The notes beneath the pieces are model-generated. The model saw only the letters and a program-made list of their open reading frames with translations. It did not search any database and had not been told where the DNA came from. The position numbers and the translations under genes were made by a program. Positions 1 through 7,952 of a DNA stretch of 14,158 bases are shown in pieces; within the stretch, counting starts at the first letter, position 1; each line of letters opens with the position of its first letter. The DNA comes from Sphingomonadales bacterium. GTDB taxonomy: Bacteria; Pseudomonadota; Alphaproteobacteria; Sphingomonadales; Sphingomonadaceae. The stretch is from NCBI GenBank assembly GCA_025360285.1, contig JANYCM010000242.1, positions 1 through 14,158 of the forward strand. The letters are read 5' to 3'.

Positions 1-1
1 C

Positions 2-601
2 GTCCGCGCCGAAATCGTCGCAGCGCGGGGCATCGTTTTTGTTGCCGATGCGCCGCGTCTGCGCTTGCTCGTCACCGGCGGCAGCCAGGGTGCTGCCATT
101 CTCAACCGTATCGTCCCGGCGGCGGTGGCACTGCTGCCCGAAGCGCTGCGGGCGCGGCTGGACGTTACCCATCAAGGCCGGGACGAGGATGCGGCGATGA
201 TGGCAGAGGCCTATCGCGCTGCCGGTGTCAGCGCCGACATCCGAGCCTATTTCACCGATCTGCCAGCTGAAATCGCCCGCGCCCACATCGTGATCGCGCG
301 GGCCGGCGCCTCCACCGTTGCAGAACTCGCGGTAGCTGGCCGGCCGGCCATTCTGGTCCCGCTGCCGATTGCCACCGATGATCACCAGACTGACAATGCC
401 CAAGGGCTGGCCGCTGCCGGCGGTGCCATTGTCATGCCGCAGCCGCAGTTCAGCGCTGAAGCACTGGCAGAAGCGCTGGCTGCCTGGCTGGGCAACCCGG
501 CCGCGTTGGCTATCGCTGCCGCTGGCGCACGCTCGGTCGGCTACCCAGATGCCGCGGCGCGTCTCGCCGATCTTGTCATTGCCACCGGAACCCCGTCATG
601 A
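2..601 (+). CDS. murG: MurG C-terminal part (UDP-GlcNAc transferase), 5' truncated by window
   Basis: MurG transfers GlcNAc from UDP-GlcNAc to lipid I on the inner face of the cytoplasmic membrane, forming lipid II. The reading frame is open from base 2 to a TGA at 599-601, giving 199 visible residues. The family is usually about 350-390 aa, so roughly the N-terminal half lies outside the window. Visible family motifs are LLVTGGSQGA at the start of the C-terminal Rossmann domain, a HQGR segment, and the UDP-GlcNAc-binding stretch with RAGASTVAEL followed by PLPIATDDHQTDNA. A TTG at 65 could be mistaken for a start, but the frame upstream still reads as MurG, so the gene is cut by the window edge rather than short. 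It overlaps murC by four bases (ATGA). The identification is secure. Confidence 0.95.
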   Translation, partial: VRAEIVAARGIVFVADAPRLRLLVTGGSQGAAILNRIVPAAVALLPEALRARLDVTHQGRDEDAAMMAEAYRAAGVSADIRAYFTDLPAEIARAHIVIARAGASTVAELAVAGRPAILVPLPIATDDHQTDNAQGLAAAGGAIVMPQPQFSAEALAEALAAWLGNPAALAIAAAGARSVGYPDAAARLADLVIATGTPS

Positions 602-2022
602 TCGCGCCTCAGCTTCGCCCCGGCTTCCGCACCGACATCGGGGTAATCCATTTTATTGGCATTGGCGGCATCGGCATGTCGGGCATCGCCGAAGTCATGG
701 CGAATCTGGGCTTTCTGGTGCAGGGCAGCGACAGCGCCGAATCCTATGTCGTCCAGGGTCTGCGCGACAAAGGCATCACTGTTTTCATCGGCCAGAATGC
801 AGATAATGTCACCAACGCCGCCGTCATCGTGACCTCGACGGCGATCAAGGCCGATAACCCGGAAGTTGTCGCCGCCCGTGCCCGGCGCATTCCGGTTGTG
901 CGCCGCGCCGAAATGCTGGCCGAACTGATGCGGCTGAAAAGCTGTGTTGCCGTTGCCGGCACCCATGGCAAGACGACGACGACCTCGATGGTCGCGGCGC
1001 TGCTCGACGCCGGCGCCCTCGATCCGACGGTGATCAACGGCGGCATCATCAATACCTATGGCTCCAACGCCCGGTTGGGCGAGGGCGAATGGATGGTGGT
1101 GGAAGCCGACGAGAGCGATGGCAGCTTCCTGCGGCTCGGCGGCACCTTTGGCATCGTCACTAACATTGATCCCGAACATCTCGACCACTGGGGCGATTTC
1201 GACAAGGTGCGCGATGGGTTCCGCCAGTTCGTCAACGGCGTGCCATTCTATGGCGCCGGCATCCTGTGCATCGATCATCCCGAGGTCCAGGCGCTCATCC
1301 CGCGCGTCGGCGATCGCCGCATCGTCACCTATGGCTTTGCCGCCGCGGCCGACATCCGAGGCGATGCGGTGACGCCGGTGCCGGGTGGCAACCTCTTCAA
1401 CGTCATCGTCCGCACCCGCGATGGTGAACGCGTGATCCCCGACCTGATGCTGCCGATGCCGGGCCGCCACAATGTCCAGAATGCCCTGGCCGCGGTCGCC
1501 GTAGCGATCGAACTGGGCATTGCAGACGAGGCAATCCGCACCGGCTTTGCCCGCTTTGGCGGGGTGAAACGGCGCTTTACCAAGGTTGGCGAAACCGGCA
1601 GCGTGACGATCATCGACGATTATGGCCATCACCCGGTGGAAATTCGCGCGGTGCTCGCGGCCGCGCGCGAGGGCGCAACCGGCCGCGTTCTGGCAGTGGT
1701 GCAGCCGCATCGCTACACCCGGCTGCGTGACCTGATGGCCGACTTCCAGGCGGCGTTCAATGATGCCGACGCGGTATATGTCGCGCCGGTATATGCGGCC
1801 GGTGAAGTGCCGATCGAAGGCGTCGATGCCGAGGCGCTGGCCGCCGGCCTGCTCGCCGCCGGACATCGATCGGCGGTTACGGTAATGAACGCCGATGATC
1901 TGGCGGTGAAACTGGCGGCCGGTGCGCGCCCTGGCGACATGGTCGTCTGCCTTGGCGCCGGTGACATTACCAAATGGGCGGCGGGGCTGGCGGCGGCGAT
2001 CGAAAAGGCGCGCACGCCATGA
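598..2022 (+). CDS. murC: UDP-N-acetylmuramate--L-alanine ligase MurC
   Basis: MurC is the cytoplasmic ATP-dependent ligase that adds L-alanine to UDP-MurNAc, the first amino acid of the peptidoglycan stem peptide. The 474-aa product has the normal Mur ligase length and three-domain layout. The UDP-binding N-terminus reads HFIGIGGIGMSGIAE (about residues 18-32). The ATP P-loop GTHGKT lies at residues 121-126. EADESDGSF starts at residue 169, followed by NIDPEHLDHW in the central domain. The C-terminal domain carries FGGVKRRF and DDYGHHP (340-346). The ATG at 598 overlaps the murG stop, and its stop overlaps the murB start, which supports translational coupling in the dcw operon. All key motifs are intact. 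Confidence 0.97.
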   Translation: MIAPQLRPGFRTDIGVIHFIGIGGIGMSGIAEVMANLGFLVQGSDSAESYVVQGLRDKGITVFIGQNADNVTNAAVIVTSTAIKADNPEVVAARARRIPVVRRAEMLAELMRLKSCVAVAGTHGKTTTTSMVAALLDAGALDPTVINGGIINTYGSNARLGEGEWMVVEADESDGSFLRLGGTFGIVTNIDPEHLDHWGDFDKVRDGFRQFVNGVPFYGAGILCIDHPEVQALIPRVGDRRIVTYGFAAAADIRGDAVTPVPGGNLFNVIVRTRDGERVIPDLMLPMPGRHNVQNALAAVAVAIELGIADEAIRTGFARFGGVKRRFTKVGETGSVTIIDDYGHHPVEIRAVLAAAREGATGRVLAVVQPHRYTRLRDLMADFQAAFNDADAVYVAPVYAAGEVPIEGVDAEALAAGLLAAGHRSAVTVMNADDLAVKLAAGARPGDMVVCLGAGDITKWAAGLAAAIEKARTP

Positions 2023-2921
2023 GTAGCGAGCGCGTCCCGAGGGCGACACCGCCGCGCGGGCGGGTCGCCAGCAATGCACCGCTTGCGCCGCTGATCTGGT
2101 TCAAGGCCGGCGGCAAAGCGGAAATCTTGTTCGAACCTGCCGACACAGCCGACTTGTCATGCTTCCTTGCCGACATCACCCCAGGCTATCCGGTGCTGCC
2201 GCTTGGCTTGGGGTCCAACCTCATCGTCCGTGACGGCGGCGTGCCGGGGGTCGTCGTCCGGCTAGGCAAGCCGTTTGCCGGCGTATCGGTGGAGGGCAGT
2301 CTTGTCCGGGCCGGCGGGGGTGCGCCTGGCATCGCGGTAGCCAGTGCGGCGCGCGATGCCGGGCTTGCGGGTCTTGAATTCCTGCGCGGCATTCCAGGTA
2401 CCGCCGGCGGCGCTGTGTGCATGAACGCCGGTGCCTATGGCCGCGACGTGGGGGATATTCTTCTGGAGGCCATAGTGGTGCGCCGCAACGGCCGTATCGA
2501 AACACTGCCGGCAGCGGCTTTTGGTTTCAGCTATCGCCATTCGGCGCTCTCCGACGGCGATATCGTCGTCGAGGCGCTGTTCCGCGGCACCCCGGGCGAC
2601 AAGGCTGTCATCACCGCCGAAATGGATCGCATCGCCGCCGAACGCGAAGCGTCGCAGCCGTTGCGTACGCGTACCGGCGGTTCGACCTTCAAGAACCCGC
2701 CAGGGTTGAAGGCCTGGCAGCTCGTCGATGCCGCCGATTGCCGGGGGCTGCGGCGCGGCGGCGCTCAGGTGTCGGAAAAGCACACCAATTTCCTGATCAA
2801 CACCGGCGACGCCACCAGCGCCGATATCGAGGCGCTGGGCGAAGAGGTCCGCGCGCGGGTCAAGGCGCATTCGGGCGTCGATCTGGAATGGGAAATCCAG
2901 CGTATCGGGGTGGCGAAGTGA
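2019..2921 (+). CDS. murB: UDP-N-acetylenolpyruvoylglucosamine reductase MurB
   Basis: MurB is the FAD enzyme that reduces UDP-GlcNAc-enolpyruvate to UDP-MurNAc with NADPH in the cytoplasm. The product is 300 aa, nearer the shorter type II enzymes than E. coli MurB (about 340 aa). FAD-binding motifs are visible as PLGLGSNLIVRDGG and GIPGTAGGAVCMNAGAYG. The catalytic serine is in GGSTFKNP (Ser222), and the C-terminal acidic residue that assists protonation is in EWEIQRIG. FGFSYRHSAL matches the substrate-binding Tyr/Arg region. The ATG at 2019 was chosen because it overlaps the murC stop as ATGA. A frame-open start at 1974 would add 15 Gly-rich residues encoded inside murC and is unlikely. The stop overlaps the ddl GTG start. 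Confidence 0.96.
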   Translation: MSSERVPRATPPRGRVASNAPLAPLIWFKAGGKAEILFEPADTADLSCFLADITPGYPVLPLGLGSNLIVRDGGVPGVVVRLGKPFAGVSVEGSLVRAGGGAPGIAVASAARDAGLAGLEFLRGIPGTAGGAVCMNAGAYGRDVGDILLEAIVVRRNGRIETLPAAAFGFSYRHSALSDGDIVVEALFRGTPGDKAVITAEMDRIAAEREASQPLRTRTGGSTFKNPPGLKAWQLVDAADCRGLRRGGAQVSEKHTNFLINTGDATSADIEALGEEVRARVKAHSGVDLEWEIQRIGVAK

Positions 2922-3829
2922 AAGTCGCTGTGCTCATGGGTGGCTGGTCCGCCGAACGCGATGTGTCGCTGACCTCCGGTCATGGCATTGCCGCCGCCTG
3001 TCGCAACCTGGGCCATGAGGTCACTGAAATCGACATGGACCGCAACGTCGCCGCCGCATTGACCGCCACAGCCCCCGATGTCGTTTTCAACGCGCTGCAC
3101 GGTACGCCCGGCGAGGACGGCAGCGTCCAGGGCCTCCTCGACCTGTTGGGCCTGAAATACACCCACAGCGGCATCACAACATCGGCCATCGCCATCGACA
3201 AGGAATTGACCAAGCGCATCCTGGTGCCGCTCGGCATCCGCATGCCGGCGGGCAAAATGGTTACCTCCGAAAGCCTGTATGCCGGCGACCCGCTGCCGCG
3301 GCCGTATGTGCTCAAGCCCGTCAACGAAGGCTCCTCGGTCGGCGTCGCCATCGTTACTGCTGCGTCCAACTATGGCAATCCGATCGCCCGCGCCGCCATC
3401 GGCCCCTGGCAGGAATTCACCGAACTGCTCGCCGAACCCTTCATCGCCGGCAAGGAACTGACCGTCGCTGTGCTGGGCGACGAAGCGCTGGCCGTTACCG
3501 AATTGCAGCCTGTCCAAGGTTTTTACGACTATGATGCCAAATATACCGATGGCCTGACGGTGCACATATGCCCAGCCGTGCTGCCGGCGGCCATCGAAAC
3601 CGCCTGCCTCGACATGGCGTTGGCGGCGCATCGCGCACTTGGTTGCCGCGGCACGTCGCGCTCGGATTTCCGTTGGGATCCCGCTGCGGGCGAGGCCGGG
3701 CTCTATCTGCTTGAAGTCAACACCCAGCCCGGCATGACCCCGCTCAGCCTGGTCCCGGAACAGGCGCGCTATCGCGGCATTTCCTATGAGCACCTGGTGC
3801 AGATGCTGCTCGCAAGCGCCCTCGCATGA
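2918..3829 (+). CDS. ddl: D-alanine--D-alanine ligase (ATP-grasp)
   Basis: Ddl joins two D-alanines for the end of the peptidoglycan stem peptide, using ATP in the cytoplasm. The product is 303 aa, typical of DdlB-type enzymes. The N-terminus VAVLMGGWSAERDVSL is the classic Ddl opening. FNALHGTPGEDG (58-68), KPVNEGSSVGV (133-143), the loop FYDYDAKY (202-209) and LEVNTQPGMT (265-274) with metal-ligand Asn268 follow in order. The Tyr in DAKY fits D-Ala-D-Ala rather than D-Ala-D-lactate specificity, by analogy with E. coli DdlB. The start is a GTG at 2918 that overlaps the murB stop (GTGA). The frame is open upstream to 2417, but that stretch is only the murB shadow. The stop overlaps ftsQ. Confidence 0.96.
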   Translation: MKVAVLMGGWSAERDVSLTSGHGIAAACRNLGHEVTEIDMDRNVAAALTATAPDVVFNALHGTPGEDGSVQGLLDLLGLKYTHSGITTSAIAIDKELTKRILVPLGIRMPAGKMVTSESLYAGDPLPRPYVLKPVNEGSSVGVAIVTAASNYGNPIARAAIGPWQEFTELLAEPFIAGKELTVAVLGDEALAVTELQPVQGFYDYDAKYTDGLTVHICPAVLPAAIETACLDMALAAHRALGCRGTSRSDFRWDPAAGEAGLYLLEVNTQPGMTPLSLVPEQARYRGISYEHLVQMLLASALA

Positions 3830-4728
3830 GCAGCGTCGCCCTCAAGCGCGGTGCCGCCGCCCCGCGCTCGCGGCCCACCCGGCGCAAGCCGGCGTCGGTT
3901 ACTGTCGCGCTGCCGATCAGCGCTGCGCGTCTGCGCCGCAATGTCATCGTCGCGCTCGCGCTTCTGTTGCTGCTTGTCGGCGTGGTCGCCGCTGGCCTCG
4001 CCGGCGTGCCGGCACGGATATCGCAAGCGCTGGTCCTGCGCAGCGCCGCGGCAGGCTTTGAAATCCATCACGTCGATATTGCCGGCAACCATGAAGTGGC
4101 TAAACTGCCGATCTATGCGGCGGCCCTGCCCGGCGGCGACAATGCCATGCTGACGACGGATCTGGCAGCGATCCGCGAAAGGCTGAAGGCGATTGACTGG
4201 GTTGCCGATGCCAGCGTCAGCCGTCGCCTACCCGATACGCTCGACATCAGCATCGTTGAACGCCGCCCGGCGGCGTTGTGGCAGCTTGGCGGCAAGACGG
4301 CGGTCATCGACATCACGGGGAAGGTGCTGACACGGGATCGGCTCGACCGGTTTGCCGGGCTGCCATTGATCGTTGATGTCGGCGCCGCCACCCATGTCCG
4401 GGAATTGCTGACGATGGTGGCTGAGGCGCCCGAACTGCACCGTCAGATCAGTGCCGCCATAAGGATCGGCGACCATCGCTGGAACTTGAAGTTCAAAACC
4501 GGCGAAACCCTGGTGCTGCCTGATAGGCCGGCGGCGGCGCGCGCCGCCTACCTGCGTTTTGCTGCGCTCAACGCCAATCTGCCCGACGACAAGAAACTGC
4601 TCGGCGGCCATTTCGAGCGGTTCGACATGCGCCTGCCCGGGCGCATGATCGTCGGTGGCCCTGCCGTAAAAATGGCACTTGACGCGGCCGCCAAGGCCGC
4701 CAAGGCGCCGAAGCCGACAACAATCTGA
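3826..4728 (+). CDS. ftsQ: Cell division protein FtsQ (bitopic, POTRA domain)
   Basis: FtsQ is a single-pass inner-membrane divisome protein that links early cytoplasmic division proteins to the FtsW/FtsI septal synthesis machinery. The 300-aa product has a basic, Arg/Lys-rich cytoplasmic tail (1-39). One strongly hydrophobic segment follows at about residues 40-62. The periplasmic region starts with a POTRA-like sequence (FEIHHVDIAGN, about 78-88) and continues into an FtsQ/DivIB beta domain. The Ala/Lys-rich C-terminus (AAAKAAKAPKP) is low in complexity. Sequence conservation in this family is low, so position between ddl and ftsA plus topology carry much of the call. The ATG overlaps the ddl stop, and the stop TGA shares its last base with the ftsA ATG. 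Confidence 0.92.
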   Translation: MSSVALKRGAAAPRSRPTRRKPASVTVALPISAARLRRNVIVALALLLLLVGVVAAGLAGVPARISQALVLRSAAAGFEIHHVDIAGNHEVAKLPIYAAALPGGDNAMLTTDLAAIRERLKAIDWVADASVSRRLPDTLDISIVERRPAALWQLGGKTAVIDITGKVLTRDRLDRFAGLPLIVDVGAATHVRELLTMVAEAPELHRQISAAIRIGDHRWNLKFKTGETLVLPDRPAAARAAYLRFAALNANLPDDKKLLGGHFERFDMRLPGRMIVGGPAVKMALDAAAKAAKAPKPTTI

Positions 4729-5999
4729 TGGCGCCCAAGCTTCCTCTTGTGCCGAAAGGCGGTGCTGAACGCACAATTGCCGTGCTCGATGTCGGCACAT
4801 CCAAGGTGGCGGCACTTATCGCCATCGTCGGCCCTGATGGAGAACCACGGGTTATCGGTACCGGCGGCAAGCCCTGTGATGGGCTCAGCCGCGGGCTGGT
4901 CACCGATTTTGGCAGAACCGAGACGGCCATTCGCGGTGCCATGGACTTGGCCGAACGCGCCGCCGGGGTTCAGGTCGAATATGTCCATGCCTCGATTTCG
5001 GCGGGCAATCTGGCCAGCCTGGTGGTGCCCGCCGAAGTCGATATCGCCGGCGCCAGCATCACCGCGGCTGATATGGCGGCGCTGCGGGCTGACGGCCGCG
5101 CCCGCATCGATCCGCTGGGGCGCACCGTCGTCCATGCCCAGCCGGCGCTTTATGTCATTGATGGCCAGCCGGGGGTGGCCAGCCCGCTGGGCTTTCACGC
5201 CGATCGGCTGGGCATGGAAATCCATGTGGTCACCGCCGATACGCCACCGCTGAAAAATCTCGATCGCGCTATCAAGCTGGCACATATCGGCCTCAGATCA
5301 CTGGTCGCCTCGCCGCTCGCGGCCAGCCTGTCGTGCCTGGAAGCGGAGGAGCGCCAATTGGGCGTCGCCCTTATAGAAATCGGCGCGGGGGTGACGACGA
5401 TCGCTGTGCATAGTTTCGGCATGCTGGTCGGCGTCGCGGCTATTCCGATGGGAGCGAATGACATCACCAAGGATGTCGCTGCCGCCTTCGCGACGCGGCG
5501 CAGTCATGCCGAGGCCCTTATTGCCCGCGACGGCGCCGCTATCGCGTCGGCACGCGACAATCATGAAGCCGTCGAAATCCCGCCGATGACCGAGGACAGC
5601 ATGGCGGAACCATTGCGCGTGACCAAGGCGCAGATAATCTCGGTGATCCGCACCCGGCTTGATCTGCTGTTTCGCGAGGTCGCGCTGCACCTCGATAAAC
5701 TGGGCTTTGCCGGCCCGCAGGCGCGGCAATTGGTGCTAACGGGCGGCGGGGCCGATCTGCGCGCCATTGCCGAATTCGCCGCCGGGGCGCTCAACCGCAA
5801 CGTCCGCATCGGCCGGCCGCGCGGACTGACGGCGCTGCCATCCTCGCAATCCGGCCCGGCCTTTGCCACGCTGGCCGGCCTTGTGCTGTTCGCTGCGGCT
5901 GAAGTGCCGGACATTTGGCACGCCGCGCCGCCGCCCAAAAATGCCGGTGGCGGTGGCCGTATCGCCACGATGATCGAAAAATTGCGCGGCAGCCTGTGA
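4728..5999 (+). CDS. ftsA: Cell division protein FtsA (actin-like)
   Basis: FtsA is an actin-like ATPase that tethers FtsZ to the membrane and recruits later divisome proteins. The product is 423 aa, a normal length. The phosphate-1 motif appears as LDVGTSKVAAL (20-30), the phosphate-2 region as ALIEIGAGVTTIAV (214-227), and the adenosine motif as LVLTGGGADLRAI near the C-terminal third. The last residues, IATMIEKLRGSL, form an amphipathic helix typical of the membrane-targeting sequence. Residue 217 in the phosphate-2 motif is Glu (codon 5376-5378), where the actin fold usually has Asp. The start overlaps the ftsQ stop by one base (TGATG). Between its stop and ftsZ lie 59 nt, the only real gap in the cluster. 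Confidence 0.95.
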   Translation: MAPKLPLVPKGGAERTIAVLDVGTSKVAALIAIVGPDGEPRVIGTGGKPCDGLSRGLVTDFGRTETAIRGAMDLAERAAGVQVEYVHASISAGNLASLVVPAEVDIAGASITAADMAALRADGRARIDPLGRTVVHAQPALYVIDGQPGVASPLGFHADRLGMEIHVVTADTPPLKNLDRAIKLAHIGLRSLVASPLAASLSCLEAEERQLGVALIEIGAGVTTIAVHSFGMLVGVAAIPMGANDITKDVAAAFATRRSHAEALIARDGAAIASARDNHEAVEIPPMTEDSMAEPLRVTKAQIISVIRTRLDLLFREVALHLDKLGFAGPQARQLVLTGGGADLRAIAEFAAGALNRNVRIGRPRGLTALPSSQSGPAFATLAGLVLFAAAEVPDIWHAAPPPKNAGGGGRIATMIEKLRGSL

Positions 6000-6005
6000 A
6001 GCCGC

Positions 6006-6034
6006 TTGGAAGACCCGATTCGCGTATATAGTAT
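6006..6034 (+). promoter_or_regulatory. Candidate ftsZ promoter with embedded GANTC methylation site
   Basis: TTGGAA at 6006-6011 and TAGTAT at 6029-6034 are separated by exactly 17 nt, each matching the sigma-70 consensus at 4 of 6 positions. Transcription would begin near 6041, leaving a short leader before ftsZ. The spacer contains GATTC at 6017-6021, which is a GANTC site, the target of the alphaproteobacterial cell-cycle methylase CcrM. The sequence elements are seen directly. Promoter activity and methylation control are inference. Confidence 0.4.
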
Positions 6035-6046
6035 GTGCCATTGTTT

Positions 6047-6052
6047 GGGAGA
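6047..6052 (+). promoter_or_regulatory. Ribosome binding site deciding the ftsZ start
   Basis: GGGAGA lies 6 nt upstream of the ATG at 6059 and is a good Shine-Dalgarno match. It selects that ATG over an in-frame upstream start at 6035, whose extra residues have no resemblance to FtsZ N-termini. Confidence 0.7.
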
Positions 6053-6058
6053 CACGAG

Positions 6059-7534
6059 ATGCTGGAGTTCGAGCGGCCGGAATTGACCGAATTGAAGCCG
6101 CGGATCACCGTGATCGGGGTGGGTGGTGCCGGCTGCAACGCCGTCGCCAACATGATCAACGCCGATCTCCAGGGGGTGGATTTCATCGTCGCCAATACCG
6201 ATGCCCAGTCGCTGGCAGCCAGCAAGGCCGAAACCCGTATTCAACTCGGCATGAAAATCACGCAAGGGCTGGGTGCCGGTGCGCGCCCTGAAATCGGCCG
6301 CGCTGCCGCTGAGGAAACTCTGGAGCAGCTCGAAACCAGCCTCGAAGGCGTCCATATGTGCTTCATCGCTGCCGGCATGGGTGGCGGCACCGGCACCGGC
6401 GCCGCGCCTGTCGTGGCCCGCGCGGCTCGCGAAAAGGGCATATTGACGGTGGGCGTGGTCACCAAGCCTTTTGATTTTGAAGGCAAGAAGCGGATGCGCG
6501 CCGCCGAGGAAGGCATCGCTGAGCTGCAAAAGGTCGTCGATACGCTGATCATCATCCCCAATCAGAATCTGTTTCTGATCGCCAATACCAAGACAACGTT
6601 CATCGAAGCCTTTCAGATGGCCGATCAGGTGCTGCACCAGGGTGTGCGCGGCATCACCGACCTGATGATCATGCCTGGCTTGATCAATCTCGATTTCGCC
6701 GATGTGCGCACCGTCATGTCCGAAATGGGCAAGGCGATGATGGGCACCGGCGAAGCCAGCGGCGAACGCCGCGCCATCGAAGCCGCCGAAAAGGCCATTG
6801 CCAACCCATTGCTCGACGAAGTCAGCATGCGCGGCGCCAAGGGTGTCATCATCAACATCACCGGCGGTGACGATCTCGGTCTGATGGAAGTCGATGAGGC
6901 GGCAACGCACATTCGAAACATGGTCGATCCCGAAGCCAACATCATCGTCGGTTCGGCCTTCAACAAGGAATTGAATGGCATCATGCGTGTCTCGGTGGTC
7001 GCCACCGGGATCGATGCCGCCGCTCGCCCTGTGCCGGTGACGCAGCGACCGCGCAGCGAGAATAGCTTCACCGCCCAGCCCGGCATTTTCGGCGCGCTGC
7101 CGGTGTCAGCCGCTGCGCCAGCGGTAATCGAGCCTGCCCCGAGTGCCGCGGTGCCGGTCACCAATCATGATCCTGATGATCACCTTGACGATGCCATGCC
7201 TGATGATGAAATCGACCTCGGCATCGCTGCGGAACGCATCGACGACATCTCGCCGGTGGAGTCCTTCCGTTTCACCCCGCGCGATGTGCCGGTGGCAGCG
7301 GCAGCACCGGTGGCTGCGGCGCTGCCGCCCATCGTCGTCCCGGAACCGATTGTCGAACCACCGGTCGAGGATGACCGGCCGCTGACCCTGTTTGAAAAAA
7401 TGATGAACATGTCCCGCTCCCCAAAAGCTAAACCGGCGCCGGCGGCAACGCTGGCGCCGGAACCCCAGGTTGGAACGGGCAGCGCGGCGGATGTTGAAAT
7501 CCCGCCTTTTTTCAAGCGACAGGTCAACAATTAG
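6059..7534 (+). CDS. ftsZ: Cell division protein FtsZ (tubulin-like GTPase)
   Basis: FtsZ polymerises with GTP into the Z ring that marks and organises the division site. The product is 491 aa, in the range of alphaproteobacterial FtsZ, which have long linkers. The nucleotide-binding loop ITVIGVGGAGCNAV is near residues 16-29, and the tubulin signature GGGTGTG is at 108-114. The T7 loop NLDFAD (210-215) supplies catalytic acidic residues. GAKGVIINITGGDDL marks the end of the GTPase core. From about residue 320 to 475 runs a disordered, Pro/Ala-rich linker with an acidic patch (DPDDHLDDAMPDDEIDL). The C-terminal conserved peptide EIPPFFKRQVNN binds FtsA and other partners in this family. It has its own ribosome binding site and a candidate promoter after ftsA. 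Confidence 0.98.
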   Translation: MLEFERPELTELKPRITVIGVGGAGCNAVANMINADLQGVDFIVANTDAQSLAASKAETRIQLGMKITQGLGAGARPEIGRAAAEETLEQLETSLEGVHMCFIAAGMGGGTGTGAAPVVARAAREKGILTVGVVTKPFDFEGKKRMRAAEEGIAELQKVVDTLIIIPNQNLFLIANTKTTFIEAFQMADQVLHQGVRGITDLMIMPGLINLDFADVRTVMSEMGKAMMGTGEASGERRAIEAAEKAIANPLLDEVSMRGAKGVIINITGGDDLGLMEVDEAATHIRNMVDPEANIIVGSAFNKELNGIMRVSVVATGIDAAARPVPVTQRPRSENSFTAQPGIFGALPVSAAAPAVIEPAPSAAVPVTNHDPDDHLDDAMPDDEIDLGIAAERIDDISPVESFRFTPRDVPVAAAAPVAAALPPIVVPEPIVEPPVEDDRPLTLFEKMMNMSRSPKAKPAPAATLAPEPQVGTGSAADVEIPPFFKRQVNN

Positions 7535-7558
7535 ACTTGCTTGCCTTTTTATTGAACG

Positions 7559-7585
7559 GTCATCCCGGGTTTGACCCGGGATGAC
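7559..7585. repeat. Perfect 12-bp palindromic hairpin downstream of ftsZ
   Basis: GTCATCCCGGGT (7559-7570) and ACCCGGGATGAC (7574-7585) are exact reverse complements around a TTG loop, 25 nt after the ftsZ stop. No T-run follows the stem on either strand, so it is not a textbook intrinsic terminator. A T-rich patch precedes it instead. GTCATCCCGGG-type stems are familiar as dispersed intergenic repeats in alphaproteobacteria, so a REP-like element or 3'-end stabiliser of ftsZ mRNA is the likeliest role (inference). Confidence 0.75.
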
Positions 7586-7937
7586 AAAGCCGATTTGAGC
7601 CAAGCGAAATGCGCTGCAAGGCGCCGATGTTGGGGGCTGCGGCATCAAGCGAAAGTCCCGAAAGTCACCCTGATCCTGGGTAACGGACGTTTGCCGGTTT
7701 TTGGTGCCCGATTTGCCCGTGTAGGGTCGCAGGTGTAGGATCGATTTGACAGCAACTCAAACGTGTTGCTGCGCTCAGTGGATTTGCGATGGCAAAGAAC
7801 CGATGCAGGTGACTATGGCAGAAATAGCCGTATAGGACAGCCCAAGTTCCTCAACCCCTGTTCCACCGCCAGCCCCCGCATCGAACGGGACGCCCACCCC
7901 ACCGGTTATGCAGCATATGCATAGCTGGGGCTAAATC

Positions 7938-7952
7938 TTGTGCAGTGCACAA
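7938..7952. promoter_or_regulatory. Operator-like palindrome (TGCA-type) upstream of small ORF
   Basis: TTGTGCA-G-TGCACAA is a perfect 7-bp inverted repeat around one base, located 73 nt before the start codon at 8026. Two further TGCA tetramers lie just upstream (7909-7912 and 7918-7921), within TTATGCAGCATATGCATA. Compact TGC/GCA palindromes resemble sites bound by PhaR-type regulators of polyhydroxybutyrate genes in alphaproteobacteria. That assignment is a guess from motif style; the symmetry itself is certain. Confidence 0.4.

Noticed and set aside
1974..2018. Upstream in-frame start for murB
   Set aside because: It adds a Gly-rich stretch encoded within murC; the ATGA overlap start at 2019 fits the pattern of every other junction in the cluster.
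541..2079. Long open frame (512 codons) on the minus strand opposite murC
   Set aside because: It is antisense to a secure murC, has a His/Arg/Asp-rich low-quality composition typical of GC-rich shadow frames, and shows no family motif.
5561..6910. Long minus-strand frame across ftsA and ftsZ
   Set aside because: Antisense to two well-conserved genes and spans their junction; no motif or ribosome site supports it.
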